Below are positions 45,638-54,545 of a stretch of DNA of 64,000 nt, piece after piece (position 1 is the stretch's first letter; each line of letters opens with the position of its first letter). The DNA is taken from assembly GCF_001654845.1 (NCBI RefSeq), contig NZ_LXES01000049.1:121585-185584 (forward strand), written 5' to 3'. The notes under the pieces were generated by a model. The model was not told where the DNA came from and ran no database searches. It saw nothing but the letters and a program-made list of their open reading frames with translations. A program made the translations under genes and the position numbers. The DNA is from Enterobacter soli ATCC BAA-2102 (GTDB lineage: Bacteria; Pseudomonadota; Gammaproteobacteria; Enterobacterales; Enterobacteriaceae).

Positions 45638-47053
45638 ATGACAGAACTCCCCAAAAATGTCCGCTGGCAGTTATGGATTGTCGCCTTCGGCTTCTTTATG
45701 CAGTCGCTGGATACGACCATCGTTAATACCGCCCTCCCCTCTATGGCGAGAAGCCTGGGGGAGAGCCCGCTGCACATGCATATGGTGATCGTCGCTTACG
45801 TGCTGACGGTTGCCGTCATGCTGCCAGCAAGCGGCTGGCTGGCAGACAAAGTGGGGGTGCGAAATATCTTTTTCACCGCCATCATCCTGTTTACCGCGGG
45901 CTCGCTGTTTTGCGCCCAGGCCAACACGCTCAATGAGCTGGTGATGGCCCGTGTCCTTCAGGGGGTTGGTGGGGCGATGATGGTGCCCGTCGGGCGACTG
46001 ACGGTGATGAAAATCGTCCCGCGCGAACAGTACATGGCGGCGATGACCTTTGTCACCCTGCCCGGCCAGGTCGGCCCGCTGCTCGGCCCGGCGCTGGGCG
46101 GTGTGCTGGTGGAATACGCCTCCTGGCACTGGATTTTCCTGATCAACCTGCCGGTGGGTATCGTGGGGGCTATCGCCACGCTGGTGCTGATGCCTAACTA
46201 CACCATGCAGACCCGGCGCTTTGATTTTATTGGCTTTATCCTGTTGGCCGCCGGTATGGCAACCCTGACCCTGGCGCTCGACGGGCAAAAAGGGCTGGGG
46301 ATTTCTTCCCTGACGCTGGGCATTCTGGTCGCCCTCGGCGTGATGTCCGTGCTGTGGTATTTGTATCATGCCCGGGATAACGATCAGGCGCTGTTCAGCC
46401 TGTCGCTGTTTAAAAATTCTACCTACCGTCTTGGGCTGTTTGGCAGCTTTGCCGGGCGCGTCGGCAGCGGCATGTTGCCGTTTATGACGCCGGTGTTTCT
46501 CCAGATTGGGATGGGTTTTTCGCCGTTCCACGCGGGCTTAATGATGATCCCGATGGTGCTTGGCAGCATGGGGATGAAACGCATTGTGGTGCAGGTAGTG
46601 AACCGCTTTGGCTACCGTCGCGTGCTGGTCACAGCCACCCTGGGGCTGGCGATCATCAGCCTGCTGTTTATGGGCGTGGCGCTGATGGGCTGGTACTACG
46701 CACTGCCATTGGTTCTCTTTTGCCAGGGCATTATCAACTCGATGCGTTTCTCGTCGATGAATACTCTGACGCTAAAAGATCTGCCGGACGAACTGGCCAG
46801 CAGCGGCAACAGCCTGCTGTCGATGATCATGCAGCTTTCCATGAGCGTGGGCGTTACCGTGGCGGGCCTGCTGCTCGGCATGTACGGGCAGCACCATCTC
46901 AGTATCGACACGCCGGTCGCACATCAGGTGTTTTTATATACCTATCTCAGCATGGCGGTGATTATCGCCCTGCCCGCGTTTATCTTCGCCAGAGTACCGG
47001 ACGATACCAGTAAAAACGTTGTTATCCGTCGTGGCAAAAGGAGTGCATCATGA
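45638..47053 (+). CDS. mdtD: MdtD, MFS transporter of the mdt operon
   Basis: A 471-residue major-facilitator protein of the 14-TM DHA2 type. The antiporter motif C-like segment GQVGPLLGPALGGVLVEY and the N-terminal LDTTIVNTALPSMA typical of DHA2 drug/citrate exporters are visible. In E. coli it is not needed for the MdtABC drug phenotype and was later linked to citrate export; substrate here is unknown. ATG directly follows the mdtC stop; the end overlaps baeS by 4 bp. Confidence 0.96.
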   Translation: MTELPKNVRWQLWIVAFGFFMQSLDTTIVNTALPSMARSLGESPLHMHMVIVAYVLTVAVMLPASGWLADKVGVRNIFFTAIILFTAGSLFCAQANTLNELVMARVLQGVGGAMMVPVGRLTVMKIVPREQYMAAMTFVTLPGQVGPLLGPALGGVLVEYASWHWIFLINLPVGIVGAIATLVLMPNYTMQTRRFDFIGFILLAAGMATLTLALDGQKGLGISSLTLGILVALGVMSVLWYLYHARDNDQALFSLSLFKNSTYRLGLFGSFAGRVGSGMLPFMTPVFLQIGMGFSPFHAGLMMIPMVLGSMGMKRIVVQVVNRFGYRRVLVTATLGLAIISLLFMGVALMGWYYALPLVLFCQGIINSMRFSSMNTLTLKDLPDELASSGNSLLSMIMQLSMSVGVTVAGLLLGMYGQHHLSIDTPVAHQVFLYTYLSMAVIIALPAFIFARVPDDTSKNVVIRRGKRSAS

Positions 47054-48453
47054 AATTCTGGCGTCCCGGGATCACCGGAAAGCTGTTTGTGGCGATTTTT
47101 GCCACCTGTATCGTCCTGCTGGTCACGATGCACTGGGCGGTGCGGGTCAGCTTTGAGCGCGGTTTTATTGACTACATCAAGCACGGGAACGAACAGCGTT
47201 TACAGGGGCTGAGTGATGCGCTGGGCGATCAGTATGCCCTGCACGGCAACTGGCGTTTTCTGCGTAATAACGACCGTTTTGTTTTTCAGATCCTCCGCTC
47301 GCTTGAGCACGATACCGACGACGATCGTCCCGGCCCCGGGATGCCGCCGCACGGCTGGCGTACACAGTTCTGGGTAATAGACCAGGATATGCGCGTGCTC
47401 GTGGGCCCGCGAGCGCCCGTCCCGCCCGATGGCACAAAGCGCGCCATCACCGTGAACAACGCAACGGTCGGCTGGGTGATTGCCTCCCCGGTTGAGCGCC
47501 TGACGCGCAACACGGATATCAACTTCGACAAGCAACAGCGCCAGACCAGCTGGCTGATTGTCGCGCTCTCGACGCTGCTTGCCGCGCTGGCCACCTTCCC
47601 GCTGGCGCGCGGTCTGCTTGCGCCGGTTAAACGGCTGGTAGAAGGCACGCACAAGCTGGCGGCCGGGGATTTCTCAACCCGCGTGGACACCCGCAGCCAG
47701 GACGAACTGGGCAAACTGGCACAGGACTTTAATCAGCTGGCCAGCACGCTTGAGAAAAACCAGCAGATGCGCCGTGATTTTATGGCCGATATTTCGCACG
47801 AGCTGCGTACGCCGTTGGCGGTACTGCGCGGTGAGCTGGAAGCCATTCAGGACGGTGTACGTCAGTTTACCCCGGAATCTGTCACCTCTTTGCAGGCCGA
47901 AGTCGGCACGCTGACCAAGCTGGTGGACGATCTGCATCAGCTTTCGATGTCCGACGAAGGCGCGCTGGCCTACCAGAAAGCACCTATCGACGTGATTAAC
48001 GTGCTGGAAGTTGCCAGCGGTGCCTTTCGCGAACGTTTTGCCAGCCGTAATCTGAAAATTGACCTCTCACTGCCGGACAGCGCCATCGTGTTTGGCGACC
48101 GCGACCGCCTGATGCAGTTGTTCAACAACCTGCTGGAAAACAGCCTGCGCTATACCGACAGCGGTGGCGGGCTGCATATTTCCGGCACGCACGGAAACGG
48201 ACGCTTTACCCTCACCTTTGCGGATTCCGCACCTGGCGTGCAGGATGCACAGCTGGAAAGGCTGTTTGAGCGTTTTTATCGTACTGAAGGTTCGCGCAAC
48301 CGCGCCAGCGGCGGTTCCGGGCTGGGGCTGGCGATTTGCGTCAACATCGTTGAGGCCCATAACGGCACAATCCGCGCCGCCCATTCGCCTTTTGGCGGGG
48401 TAAGCATTACAGTAGAGTTACCGCTGGAACGGGATATATCGAGAGAAGTATGA
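47050..48453 (+). CDS. baeS: Sensor histidine kinase BaeS
   Basis: Envelope-stress sensor kinase that phosphorylates BaeR. It has 467 residues. Two TM segments (about 10-32 and 165-190) flank a periplasmic sensor; a HAMP follows (ARGLLAPVKRLVEGTHKLAAGDF), then the H-box FMADISHELRTPL with His250, N-box LFNNLLENSLRYT and G-boxes FADSAPGV and GGSGLGLAI. All catalytic parts are intact. It overlaps mdtD and baeR by 4 bp each. Confidence 0.98.
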   Translation: MKFWRPGITGKLFVAIFATCIVLLVTMHWAVRVSFERGFIDYIKHGNEQRLQGLSDALGDQYALHGNWRFLRNNDRFVFQILRSLEHDTDDDRPGPGMPPHGWRTQFWVIDQDMRVLVGPRAPVPPDGTKRAITVNNATVGWVIASPVERLTRNTDINFDKQQRQTSWLIVALSTLLAALATFPLARGLLAPVKRLVEGTHKLAAGDFSTRVDTRSQDELGKLAQDFNQLASTLEKNQQMRRDFMADISHELRTPLAVLRGELEAIQDGVRQFTPESVTSLQAEVGTLTKLVDDLHQLSMSDEGALAYQKAPIDVINVLEVASGAFRERFASRNLKIDLSLPDSAIVFGDRDRLMQLFNNLLENSLRYTDSGGGLHISGTHGNGRFTLTFADSAPGVQDAQLERLFERFYRTEGSRNRASGGSGLGLAICVNIVEAHNGTIRAAHSPFGGVSITVELPLERDISREV

Positions 48454-49172
48454 CCGAGTTACCGATTGACGAAAACACACCACGAATTCTGATTGTGGAA
48501 GACGAGCCTAAGCTTGGGCAGTTGCTGATCGACTATTTACGTGCGGCAAGTTACGCCCCATCGCTTATCAGCCACGGCGATCAGGTGTTGGCCTATGTGC
48601 GCCAGACGCCGCCGGATCTGATCCTGCTGGATCTGATGCTGCCAGGCACCGACGGCCTGACGCTGTGCCGGGAAATTCGCCGTTTCTCTGATGTTCCCAT
48701 CGTTATGGTGACCGCCAAAATCGAAGAGATCGACCGTCTGCTGGGTCTGGAAATTGGTGCCGACGATTACATCTGTAAGCCTTACAGCCCACGTGAAGTG
48801 GTGGCCCGCGTGAAAACCATTCTCCGCCGTTGCAAACCGCATCGCGAATTGCAGGCGCTGGATGCTGAAAGCCCGCTGATTGTCGATGAGAGCCGCTTCC
48901 AGGCAAGCTGGCGCAGCAAGCTTTTGGATCTCACCCCCGCCGAGTTCCGCCTGCTGAAAACCCTCTCGCACGAGCCGGGGAAAGTGTTCTCCCGCGAACA
49001 ATTACTGAATCATCTGTATGACGATTACCGCGTGGTGACCGACCGCACCATCGACAGCCATATCAAAAACCTGCGCCGCAAGCTGGAAGCGCTCGACGCC
49101 GACCAGTCATTTATTCGCGCGGTGTATGGTGTGGGGTATCGCTGGGAAGCGGATGCGTGCAGGATTGCCTGA
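48450..49172 (+). CDS. baeR: Response regulator BaeR
   Basis: OmpR-family regulator of envelope-stress and efflux genes (mdtABCD, acrD and spy in E. coli). It has 240 residues. The receiver has acidic residues in VEDEPK, phospho-acceptor Asp61 in LLDLMLPGTDG and Lys in CKPYSPREV; the C-terminal winged helix contains LTPAEFRLLKTL and RTIDSHIKNLRRKLE. A rho-independent terminator follows 14 bp after the stop, closing the operon. Confidence 0.98.
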   Translation: MTELPIDENTPRILIVEDEPKLGQLLIDYLRAASYAPSLISHGDQVLAYVRQTPPDLILLDLMLPGTDGLTLCREIRRFSDVPIVMVTAKIEEIDRLLGLEIGADDYICKPYSPREVVARVKTILRRCKPHRELQALDAESPLIVDESRFQASWRSKLLDLTPAEFRLLKTLSHEPGKVFSREQLLNHLYDDYRVVTDRTIDSHIKNLRRKLEALDADQSFIRAVYGVGYRWEADACRIA

Positions 49173-49185
49173 CCATTTCACGCTC

Positions 49186-49209
49186 AAACCCGCCATCCGG
49201 CGGGTTTTT
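49186..49209 (+). terminator. Rho-independent terminator after baeR
   Basis: AAACCCGCC pairs perfectly with GGCGGGTTT around an ATCC loop, followed by further T residues. It lies just downstream of the baeR stop. Confidence 0.93.
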
Positions 49210-49307
49210 CATTTCTGGAATCAATTCGATAATCAACCATACTCTCCTTACCGATGCGTTTACTTATCATCGGGACTGATAAATTCACTTTCGCTCAAGG
49301 AGTTCGC

Positions 49308-49640
49308 ATGTCTGGTTGGTTCGAATTAAGCAAAAGCAGTGATGGTCAGTTCAGGTTTGTTCTTAAAGCAGGTAACGCTGAGACCATTCTCACCAGTGAG
49401 TTGTACACCACCAAAAGTGCCGCTGAAAACGGCATTGCCTCTGTGCGCACGAATAGTCCGTCAGATGAACGTTATGAGAAGAAAACAGCCACCAACGGCA
49501 AGTTTTATTTCAATCTCAAGGCGGGCAATCATCAGGTGATTGGTACCAGCCAGATGTACGCCTCTGAACAATCACGTGATAAAGGCATAGCATCCGTTAA
49601 AACAAATGGCCCGACCCAGACCGTAAAAGACCACACCTGA
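49308..49640 (+). CDS. yegP: YegP, tandem DUF1508 protein
   Basis: A 110-residue protein made of two copies of a short repeat: FELSKSSDGQFRFVLKAGN and YEKKTATNGKFYFNLKAGN, each followed by an ILTSELY/IGTSQMY and a GIASVKTN strand. The start at 49308 (MSGWFELSK) has AAGGAG upstream and matches E. coli YegP; the open frame begins 18 codons earlier without support. Function unknown, probably cytosolic. Confidence 0.95.
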   Translation: MSGWFELSKSSDGQFRFVLKAGNAETILTSELYTTKSAAENGIASVRTNSPSDERYEKKTATNGKFYFNLKAGNHQVIGTSQMYASEQSRDKGIASVKTNGPTQTVKDHT

Positions 49641-49795
49641 CGGTGATGGCGTTCGCCGGGTTAGTGGTGTCACGACCCGGCGCTTTACCTCCCTGCCCCG
49701 CAGCGCTACAATGCCCGCCCTTAATGTGGGGGATCTCCCCTTACCGCTGCACCTTGTGCACGCGGATCTGACCTGTCATCAGAACGAGAACAAAC

Positions 49796-51157
49796 ATGTT
49801 TAAACCGGAACTCCTTTCCCCGGCGGGAACGCTGCAAAATATGCGTTACGCTTTCGCTTATGGTGCCGATGCTGTTTACGCGGGCCAGCCGCGCTACTCA
49901 CTGCGCGTGCGCAACAACGAATTCAACCACGAGAACCTGCAACTCGGCATCAATGAAGCACATGCCCTGGGCAAAAAATTCTACGTGGTAGTAAACATCG
50001 CGCCGCACAACGCCAAGCTGAAAACGTTCATCCGTGACCTTAAGCCGGTAGTGGATATGGGGCCAGACGCGCTGATTATGTCAGACCCGGGTTTAATCAT
50101 GCTGGTTCGGGAGAACTTCCCGGAAATGGATATTCACCTCTCGGTGCAGGCCAACGCCGTCAACTGGGCAACGGTGAAATTCTGGAAACAGATGGGGCTG
50201 ACCCGCGTCATTCTGTCTCGTGAGCTTTCGCTGGAAGAAATTGAAGAGATCCGCACCCAGGTGCCGGATATGGAAATCGAAATTTTCGTTCACGGCGCGC
50301 TGTGCATGGCTTACTCCGGCCGCTGCCTGCTCTCTGGCTATATCAACAAGCGCGACCCGAACCAGGGTACCTGCACCAACGCCTGCCGCTGGGAATACAA
50401 CGTCCAGGAAGGCAAAGAGGATGACATCGGGAATATCGTGCATAAGCACGAGCCTATCCCGGTCACCAACGTCGAACCAACGCTCGGTATCGGCGCACCC
50501 ACCGACAGCGTGTTTATGATTGAAGAGGCCAAACGTCCGGGCGAGTACATGACCGCCTTTGAAGACGAACACGGCACTTACATCATGAACTCCAAAGATC
50601 TGCGCGCCATCGCCCACGTTGAACGCCTGACCCAGATGGGCGTGCATTCACTGAAAATTGAAGGCCGTACCAAGTCCTACTACTACTGCGCCCGCACCGC
50701 TCAGGTCTACCGTAAAGCCATCGACGATGCCGCAGCCGGTAAACCGTTCGACACGTCCCTGCTGGAAACGCTGGAAGGCCTGGCGCACCGCGGTTATACC
50801 GAAGGCTTCCTGCGCCGTCATACCCACGACGACTACCAGAACTACGAGCACGGCTATTCGATCTCTGAGCGCCAGCAGTTTGTCGGCGATTTCACCGGCG
50901 AGCGCAAAGGCCCGTTGGCTGCGGTTGCGGTGAAAAACAAATTCACCAAAGGCGACAGCCTGGAGCTGATGACCCCGCAGGGCAACATGAACTTCCGCCT
51001 GGAGCATCTGGAAAACAAGAAAGGCGAAGCGATTGAGGTGGCTCCGGGTGACGGTCACGTTGTCTGGCTGCCAGTCCCGGAAGAAGTGGATCTGGAATTT
51101 GCTCTGCTGATGCGTAATTTCGACGGAGAAAGCACCCGTAATCCGCACAACAAATAG
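49796..51157 (+). CDS. trhP: tRNA 5-hydroxyuridine synthesis protein TrhP (YegQ)
   Basis: U32-peptidase-family protein needed in E. coli for prephenate-dependent hydroxylation of tRNA wobble uridine (ho5U34). It has 453 residues, as in E. coli. The family blocks are intact: PELLSPAGTLQNMRYAF, ADAVYAGQPRYSLR, the signature EIEIFVHGALCMAYSGRCLLS and the iron-sulfur cysteines in GTCTNACRWEY. The C-terminal extension (after about 330) is of the YegQ type. Not a true peptidase by current knowledge. Confidence 0.96.
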   Translation: MFKPELLSPAGTLQNMRYAFAYGADAVYAGQPRYSLRVRNNEFNHENLQLGINEAHALGKKFYVVVNIAPHNAKLKTFIRDLKPVVDMGPDALIMSDPGLIMLVRENFPEMDIHLSVQANAVNWATVKFWKQMGLTRVILSRELSLEEIEEIRTQVPDMEIEIFVHGALCMAYSGRCLLSGYINKRDPNQGTCTNACRWEYNVQEGKEDDIGNIVHKHEPIPVTNVEPTLGIGAPTDSVFMIEEAKRPGEYMTAFEDEHGTYIMNSKDLRAIAHVERLTQMGVHSLKIEGRTKSYYYCARTAQVYRKAIDDAAAGKPFDTSLLETLEGLAHRGYTEGFLRRHTHDDYQNYEHGYSISERQQFVGDFTGERKGPLAAVAVKNKFTKGDSLELMTPQGNMNFRLEHLENKKGEAIEVAPGDGHVVWLPVPEEVDLEFALLMRNFDGESTRNPHNK

Positions 51158-51189
51158 TTAATAATGGGTATTTTTTCAGGTTGGGATGA

Positions 51190-51235
51190 TTCTTAGAATC
51201 GGATCACATACCGCTTCGTTCAATACGGGTATTAT
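51190..51235 (+). promoter_or_regulatory. CRP site and -10 box of the CyaR promoter
   Basis: TTAGA-N6-TCACA at 51193-51208 is a CRP-like site with one perfect half. Its centre is 42.5 bp before the inferred CyaR 5' end at 51243, a class II position. TATTAT at 51230-51235 is a good -10 box, 7 bp before that end. CyaR is CRP-activated in E. coli. Confidence 0.8.
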
Positions 51236-51242
51236 CCACAGC

Positions 51243-51328
51243 GCTGAAAAACATAACCCATAAATGCTAGCTGTACCAGGAACCACCTCCTTAGCCTGCG
51301 TAATCTCCCTTACGCGGGCTTATTTTTT
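51243..51328 (+). ncRNA. cyaR: CyaR small regulatory RNA (RyeE)
   Basis: Hfq-dependent sRNA that represses ompX, nadE, luxS and yqaE in E. coli. The 86-nt segment starts GCTGAAAAACATAACCCA and keeps the seed region CCAGGAACCACCTCC used for pairing. It ends in a terminator hairpin AGCCTGCGTAA / TTACGCGGGCT followed by TATTTTTT. Compared with the E. coli sequence I recall, it lacks one A in the run after CCCAT, and two stem pairs differ in a compensating way (GTGTAA/TTACAC there, GCGTAA/TTACGC here). It lies between trhP and yegS, as in E. coli. Confidence 0.95.
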
Positions 51329-51824
51329 GCCCTTCTCTCTCCTCAATCCAGGCAATAAGTTCGGCTATCTGATTCTCTGAAAACACCGCAATGCCGTTAT
51401 CCGAGAGCAGAGAAGCCGCTACCCCCATACCCGCTTTACGGACACCGCGAAAAGATCCATCGTATATAAACTGGCTGCCGCAGGTTGGACTGCCCTCAGT
51501 TAACAACGCAGCGCTACAACCTGACGTTTGAGCGGTACGCAGCGCGAGCCAGGCTGCAAGCAGATACTGCTCAGTGACATCCTGCCCGCTATTTTCGATG
51601 ATTCTGGCTTGCCCGTGCATTACGTCTTTGCCATCAGCCAACATGATCTCCGCCGGGGGACGAGGAACAGGCAACCCCGCAGCCAGTTCAGGGCAATGGA
51701 TAACCAGCCGTTGCTCCTGCTGCCAGCGGGCAAGTTGAGCACTCAAATGTGCTTTTGCACTTCCGTTATAACGGACCTTAAAACCCATCAGGCAGGCGCT
51801 CACCAGAATTTTATTGATCATCAT
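51291..51824 (-). CDS. DUF523 domain-containing protein
   Basis: A 177-residue (or 176 from the second ATG at 51821) protein with DUF523 hallmarks: ILVSACLMGFKVRYNGSAK near the start, VIHCPELAAGLPVPRPPAE in the middle and TEGSPTCGSQFIYDGSFRG with a conserved cysteine. Function unknown; the cysteines suggest redox or metal chemistry, which is inference. The last ten codons (SPRKGDYAG plus stop) are encoded by the antisense strand of the CyaR terminator stem, so gene and sRNA converge and overlap by 38 bp. Confidence 0.9.
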   Translation of the reverse strand: MMINKILVSACLMGFKVRYNGSAKAHLSAQLARWQQEQRLVIHCPELAAGLPVPRPPAEIMLADGKDVMHGQARIIENSGQDVTEQYLLAAWLALRTAQTSGCSAALLTEGSPTCGSQFIYDGSFRGVRKAGMGVAASLLSDNGIAVFSENQIAELIAWIEEREGQKISPRKGDYAG

Positions 51825-51953
51825 TTCCCTGGAATTTCGTTGAGGTCATCTCGGATTGTAACATCATGAAGTATCCACATTTCGTCCTGTTCTTACCCGC
51901 TTTTTTCCTCCCTGAGATACACTTTTGATAAAGCAAAAAAGGGAGCAATGCGG

Positions 51954-52853
51954 ATGGCAACCTATCCAGCCAGTTTATTAATTCTGAACGGCAAGAGTGC
52001 CGGTAACGATATCCTGCGTCAGGCTGTGGTTAACCTGCGAAACGACGGCGCCTGTATTCACGTTCGTGTCACGTGGGAAAAAGGCGACGCCGCCCGGTAT
52101 ATTGCCGAGGCGTGCGAGCTTGGCGTGGACACCGTGATATCCGGCGGTGGCGACGGGACTATTAACGAAATTGCCACCGCGCTGATTCACCTGGAGACGG
52201 CCCAGCGCCCGGCAATGGGCATTTTGCCACTCGGGACGGCGAACGATTTTGCCACCAGCGCGGGGATCCCGGAGGATTTGGCGAAAGCGCTCCAGCTGGC
52301 CATTCTTGGAAAAGCCACTGCTGTGGATATCGCTCTGGTGAATGATAAAACCTGCTTTATCAATATGGCGACGGGCGGATTTGGTACGCGGATCACCAGT
52401 GAAACGCCGGAAAAACTGAAAGCGGCGCTTGGTGGTGTCTCTTATCTGATCCACGGCCTGATGCGGATGGACACCCTCAAACCGGATCGCTGTGAAATCA
52501 CCGGAGATGATTTTCACTGGCAAGGGGATGCGCTGGTGATCGGCATCGGCAACGGGCGTCAGGCTGGCGGCGGGCAGCAGTTGTGCCCGGGGGCGCTGAT
52601 CAACGATGGTCTGTTAGAACTGCGTATTTTCACCGGCGACGGGCTTTTGCCTGCGCTGTTCACTACCCTTACTCAGCCACAGGAAAGCCCGAATATTATC
52701 GACGGTCAATCGGCCTGGTTTGAGGTCAATGCCCCGCACGGGATGACGTTTAATCTCGATGGCGAACCGTTGAGCGGAGAGCGGTTTCGCATCGAAGTTT
52801 TGCCTGGCGCGCTGCAGTGCCGGTTGCCGCCGGACTGTGTGCTTTTGCGCTGA
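51954..52853 (+). CDS. yegS: Lipid kinase YegS
   Basis: A 299-residue diacylglycerol-kinase-catalytic-domain protein; E. coli YegS phosphorylates phosphatidylglycerol in vitro. The start at 51954 (MATYPASLLILNGKSAG) has AAGGGAG 8 nt upstream and gives the E. coli length; the ATG two codons earlier is too close to the ribosome site. The nucleotide loop is GGGDGTINE (residues 64-72), with PLGTANDFA and the C-terminal FNLDGEPLSGERF region holding the catalytic and metal residues. Confidence 0.96.
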   Translation: MATYPASLLILNGKSAGNDILRQAVVNLRNDGACIHVRVTWEKGDAARYIAEACELGVDTVISGGGDGTINEIATALIHLETAQRPAMGILPLGTANDFATSAGIPEDLAKALQLAILGKATAVDIALVNDKTCFINMATGGFGTRITSETPEKLKAALGGVSYLIHGLMRMDTLKPDRCEITGDDFHWQGDALVIGIGNGRQAGGGQQLCPGALINDGLLELRIFTGDGLLPALFTTLTQPQESPNIIDGQSAWFEVNAPHGMTFNLDGEPLSGERFRIEVLPGALQCRLPPDCVLLR

Positions 52854-52859
52854 TGTTTT

Positions 52860-52885
52860 GCCGGGTGGCGCTTCGCTTACCCGGC
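52860..52885. repeat. REP element after yegS
   Basis: GCCGGGTGGCGCTTCGCTTA plus CCCGGC, a single palindromic REP unit between the convergent ends of yegS and the ABC operon. It is nearly identical to the unit at 18768-18793. Confidence 0.87.
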
Positions 52886-52901
52886 TAAAGACCGCACAAA
52901 C

Positions 52902-53675
52902 CTAATACACCGCCACCTCCCGCGCCATCTCGCGTGAGTACTGCTGGCTGGCATTCACCAGCATCCGCGTATAGTCGGTTTTGGCTTGCCCGGCCACCAG
53001 CGCGTCCACGGTCAGGCTTTCGAGGATTTTACCGTACTGCATCACCGCCACTTTCTGGCACAAATGCGCGATAACGCCTAAATCGTGCGTCACCATCAGG
53101 TAGGTCAAATTCGACTCCCGCTGTAATTCCGCCAGCAAGTTCAGGATCTCCGCCTGTACCGACACATCCAGCGCCGAGGTGGGTTCGTCCAGCAACAGCA
53201 CCTGCGGCTCCAGAATTAACGCCCGGGCAATCGCCACGCGCTGACGCTGCCCGCCAGAAAGCTGATGCGGATAACGGTCGCGAAACGCCCGGTTCAGCCC
53301 GACTTTATCCAGCAACGCATGAATGCGCCGGTCCCGCTCTTTGAAACCGTGGATTTGCAGCGGTTCTTCCAGAATATCGCCGATGGTATGACGCGGATGG
53401 AGCGAACCGTACGGATCCTGAAACACCATCTGCACCCGACGGCAGCGTTCCTGGGTGATACGTTTTTCCAGCGGCTTGCCGTCAATCGCCAGCTCGCCGT
53501 CCCAGTGGGTAAACAGCCCGGCCAGGCATTTGAGTACCGTGGTTTTGCCCGAACCGGACTCCCCCACCAGCCCGTAAATTTCCCCCGCTTTCACGCTGAT
53601 GTTGACGTCATCCAGCACCTGATTGCGCTTCTCACCCTCGCCAAACGCCAGGTTAAGGTGGTTAATCTCGATCAT
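52902..53675 (-). CDS. Peptide/opine-type ABC importer ATPase (DppF-like)
   Basis: A 257-residue ATP-binding subunit: Walker A GESGSGKTTVLK (about residue 37), Q-loop MVFQDPYGSLHPRHT, signature LSGGQRQRVAIARAL and Walker B VLLLDEPTSALD. AGGAG sits 5 nt before ATG 53675, and the gene starts 9 bp after its partner ATPase. Together the two ATPases power the importer encoded upstream. Substrate unknown. It is shorter than DppF (about 330), lacking much of the C-terminal oligopeptide-specific extension. Confidence 0.93.
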   Translation of the reverse strand: MIEINHLNLAFGEGEKRNQVLDDVNISVKAGEIYGLVGESGSGKTTVLKCLAGLFTHWDGELAIDGKPLEKRITQERCRRVQMVFQDPYGSLHPRHTIGDILEEPLQIHGFKERDRRIHALLDKVGLNRAFRDRYPHQLSGGQRQRVAIARALILEPQVLLLDEPTSALDVSVQAEILNLLAELQRESNLTYLMVTHDLGVIAHLCQKVAVMQYGKILESLTVDALVAGQAKTDYTRMLVNASQQYSREMAREVAVY

Positions 53676-53684
53676 CTCTGCTCC

Positions 53685-54545
53685 TTACTCGGTGAGCCAG
53701 CTGGCCTGACGCTGCAAGACCGGCAGCGTCAGGCGGCGATGGTTGATTTCCGGCAGCGCGCTGATTAAGCCCTGCGTATAAGGGTGCTGCGCATTGTGCA
53801 AATCTTTTGCCGCAATAGACTCCACCACGCGCCCGGCGTACATCACCAGCACCCGGTCGCAAAAACTGCGCACCAGGTTGATATCGTGACTGATAAAAAT
53901 CAGCCCCAGACCGCGGGACTGCACCAGGTCATCCAGCAAACCGAGCACCTGCAAGCGCACCGATACGTCCAGTGCCGAGGTCGGTTCGTCGGCAATGACC
54001 AGCTCCGGATCGGTTATCAGCATCATCGCAATCATGATGCGCTGCCCCTGCCCGCCGGAAATCTCATGCGGATAGAGGTGATACACGCGCTCCGGCTGGC
54101 GAATGCGCACCACGTCGAGCATCTCCAGCACTTTGGCTTTCGCCTCCGCTTTACGCCCCGGATGATGGGTCAGCCAGGCTTCGGCAATCTGGTCGCCCAC
54201 GCACACCACCGGGTTGAGCGAGTATTTCGGGTCTTGCATGATCATCGAGATCCGCTTACCGCGAATGGCACGCATCTGCGCTTCACTGACGGTACGTAAA
54301 TCCGCATCGCCAAACTGCATCCGGGTAGCGCTGATTTGCGCTTTCGCCGGATGCAGGCGCAGCAGCGCTCGCCCGACGGTGGATTTCCCGGAGCCGGATT
54401 CACCGACGATCGCCAGCTTTTCACGCCCGAGCTGGAAAGAGACACCGCGCACGGCGTGAGTCACTGCGCCGCCGTTGATAAAATCGACGTGGAGATCGCG
54501 CACGTCGAGCAAAGGGTTATTCGCTGCGAGGATCGAGGATGTCAC
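53685..54545 (-). CDS. Peptide/opine-type ABC importer ATPase (DppD-like)
   Basis: A 286-residue ATP-binding subunit: Walker A VGESGSGKSTVGRALL, Q-loop MIMQDPKYSLNPV, signature ISGGQGQRIMIAMML and Walker B LVIADEPTSALD. An ATG at 54554 is only one base from AGGAG, so I prefer the in-frame GTG at 54545, which has the same AGGAG at 9-nt spacing (the ATG would give 289 residues). The start lies inside the permease gene, so translation is coupled. The usual C-terminal peptide-ABC extension is short here too. Confidence 0.92.
   Translation of the reverse strand: MTSSILAANNPLLDVRDLHVDFINGGAVTHAVRGVSFQLGREKLAIVGESGSGKSTVGRALLRLHPAKAQISATRMQFGDADLRTVSEAQMRAIRGKRISMIMQDPKYSLNPVVCVGDQIAEAWLTHHPGRKAEAKAKVLEMLDVVRIRQPERVYHLYPHEISGGQGQRIMIAMMLITDPELVIADEPTSALDVSVRLQVLGLLDDLVQSRGLGLIFISHDINLVRSFCDRVLVMYAGRVVESIAAKDLHNAQHPYTQGLISALPEINHRRLTLPVLQRQASWLTE

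Noticed and set aside
45671..46531. 286-codon minus-strand frame opposite mdtD
   Set aside because: Shadow of a membrane-protein gene; composition dominated by Gln/His/Arg.
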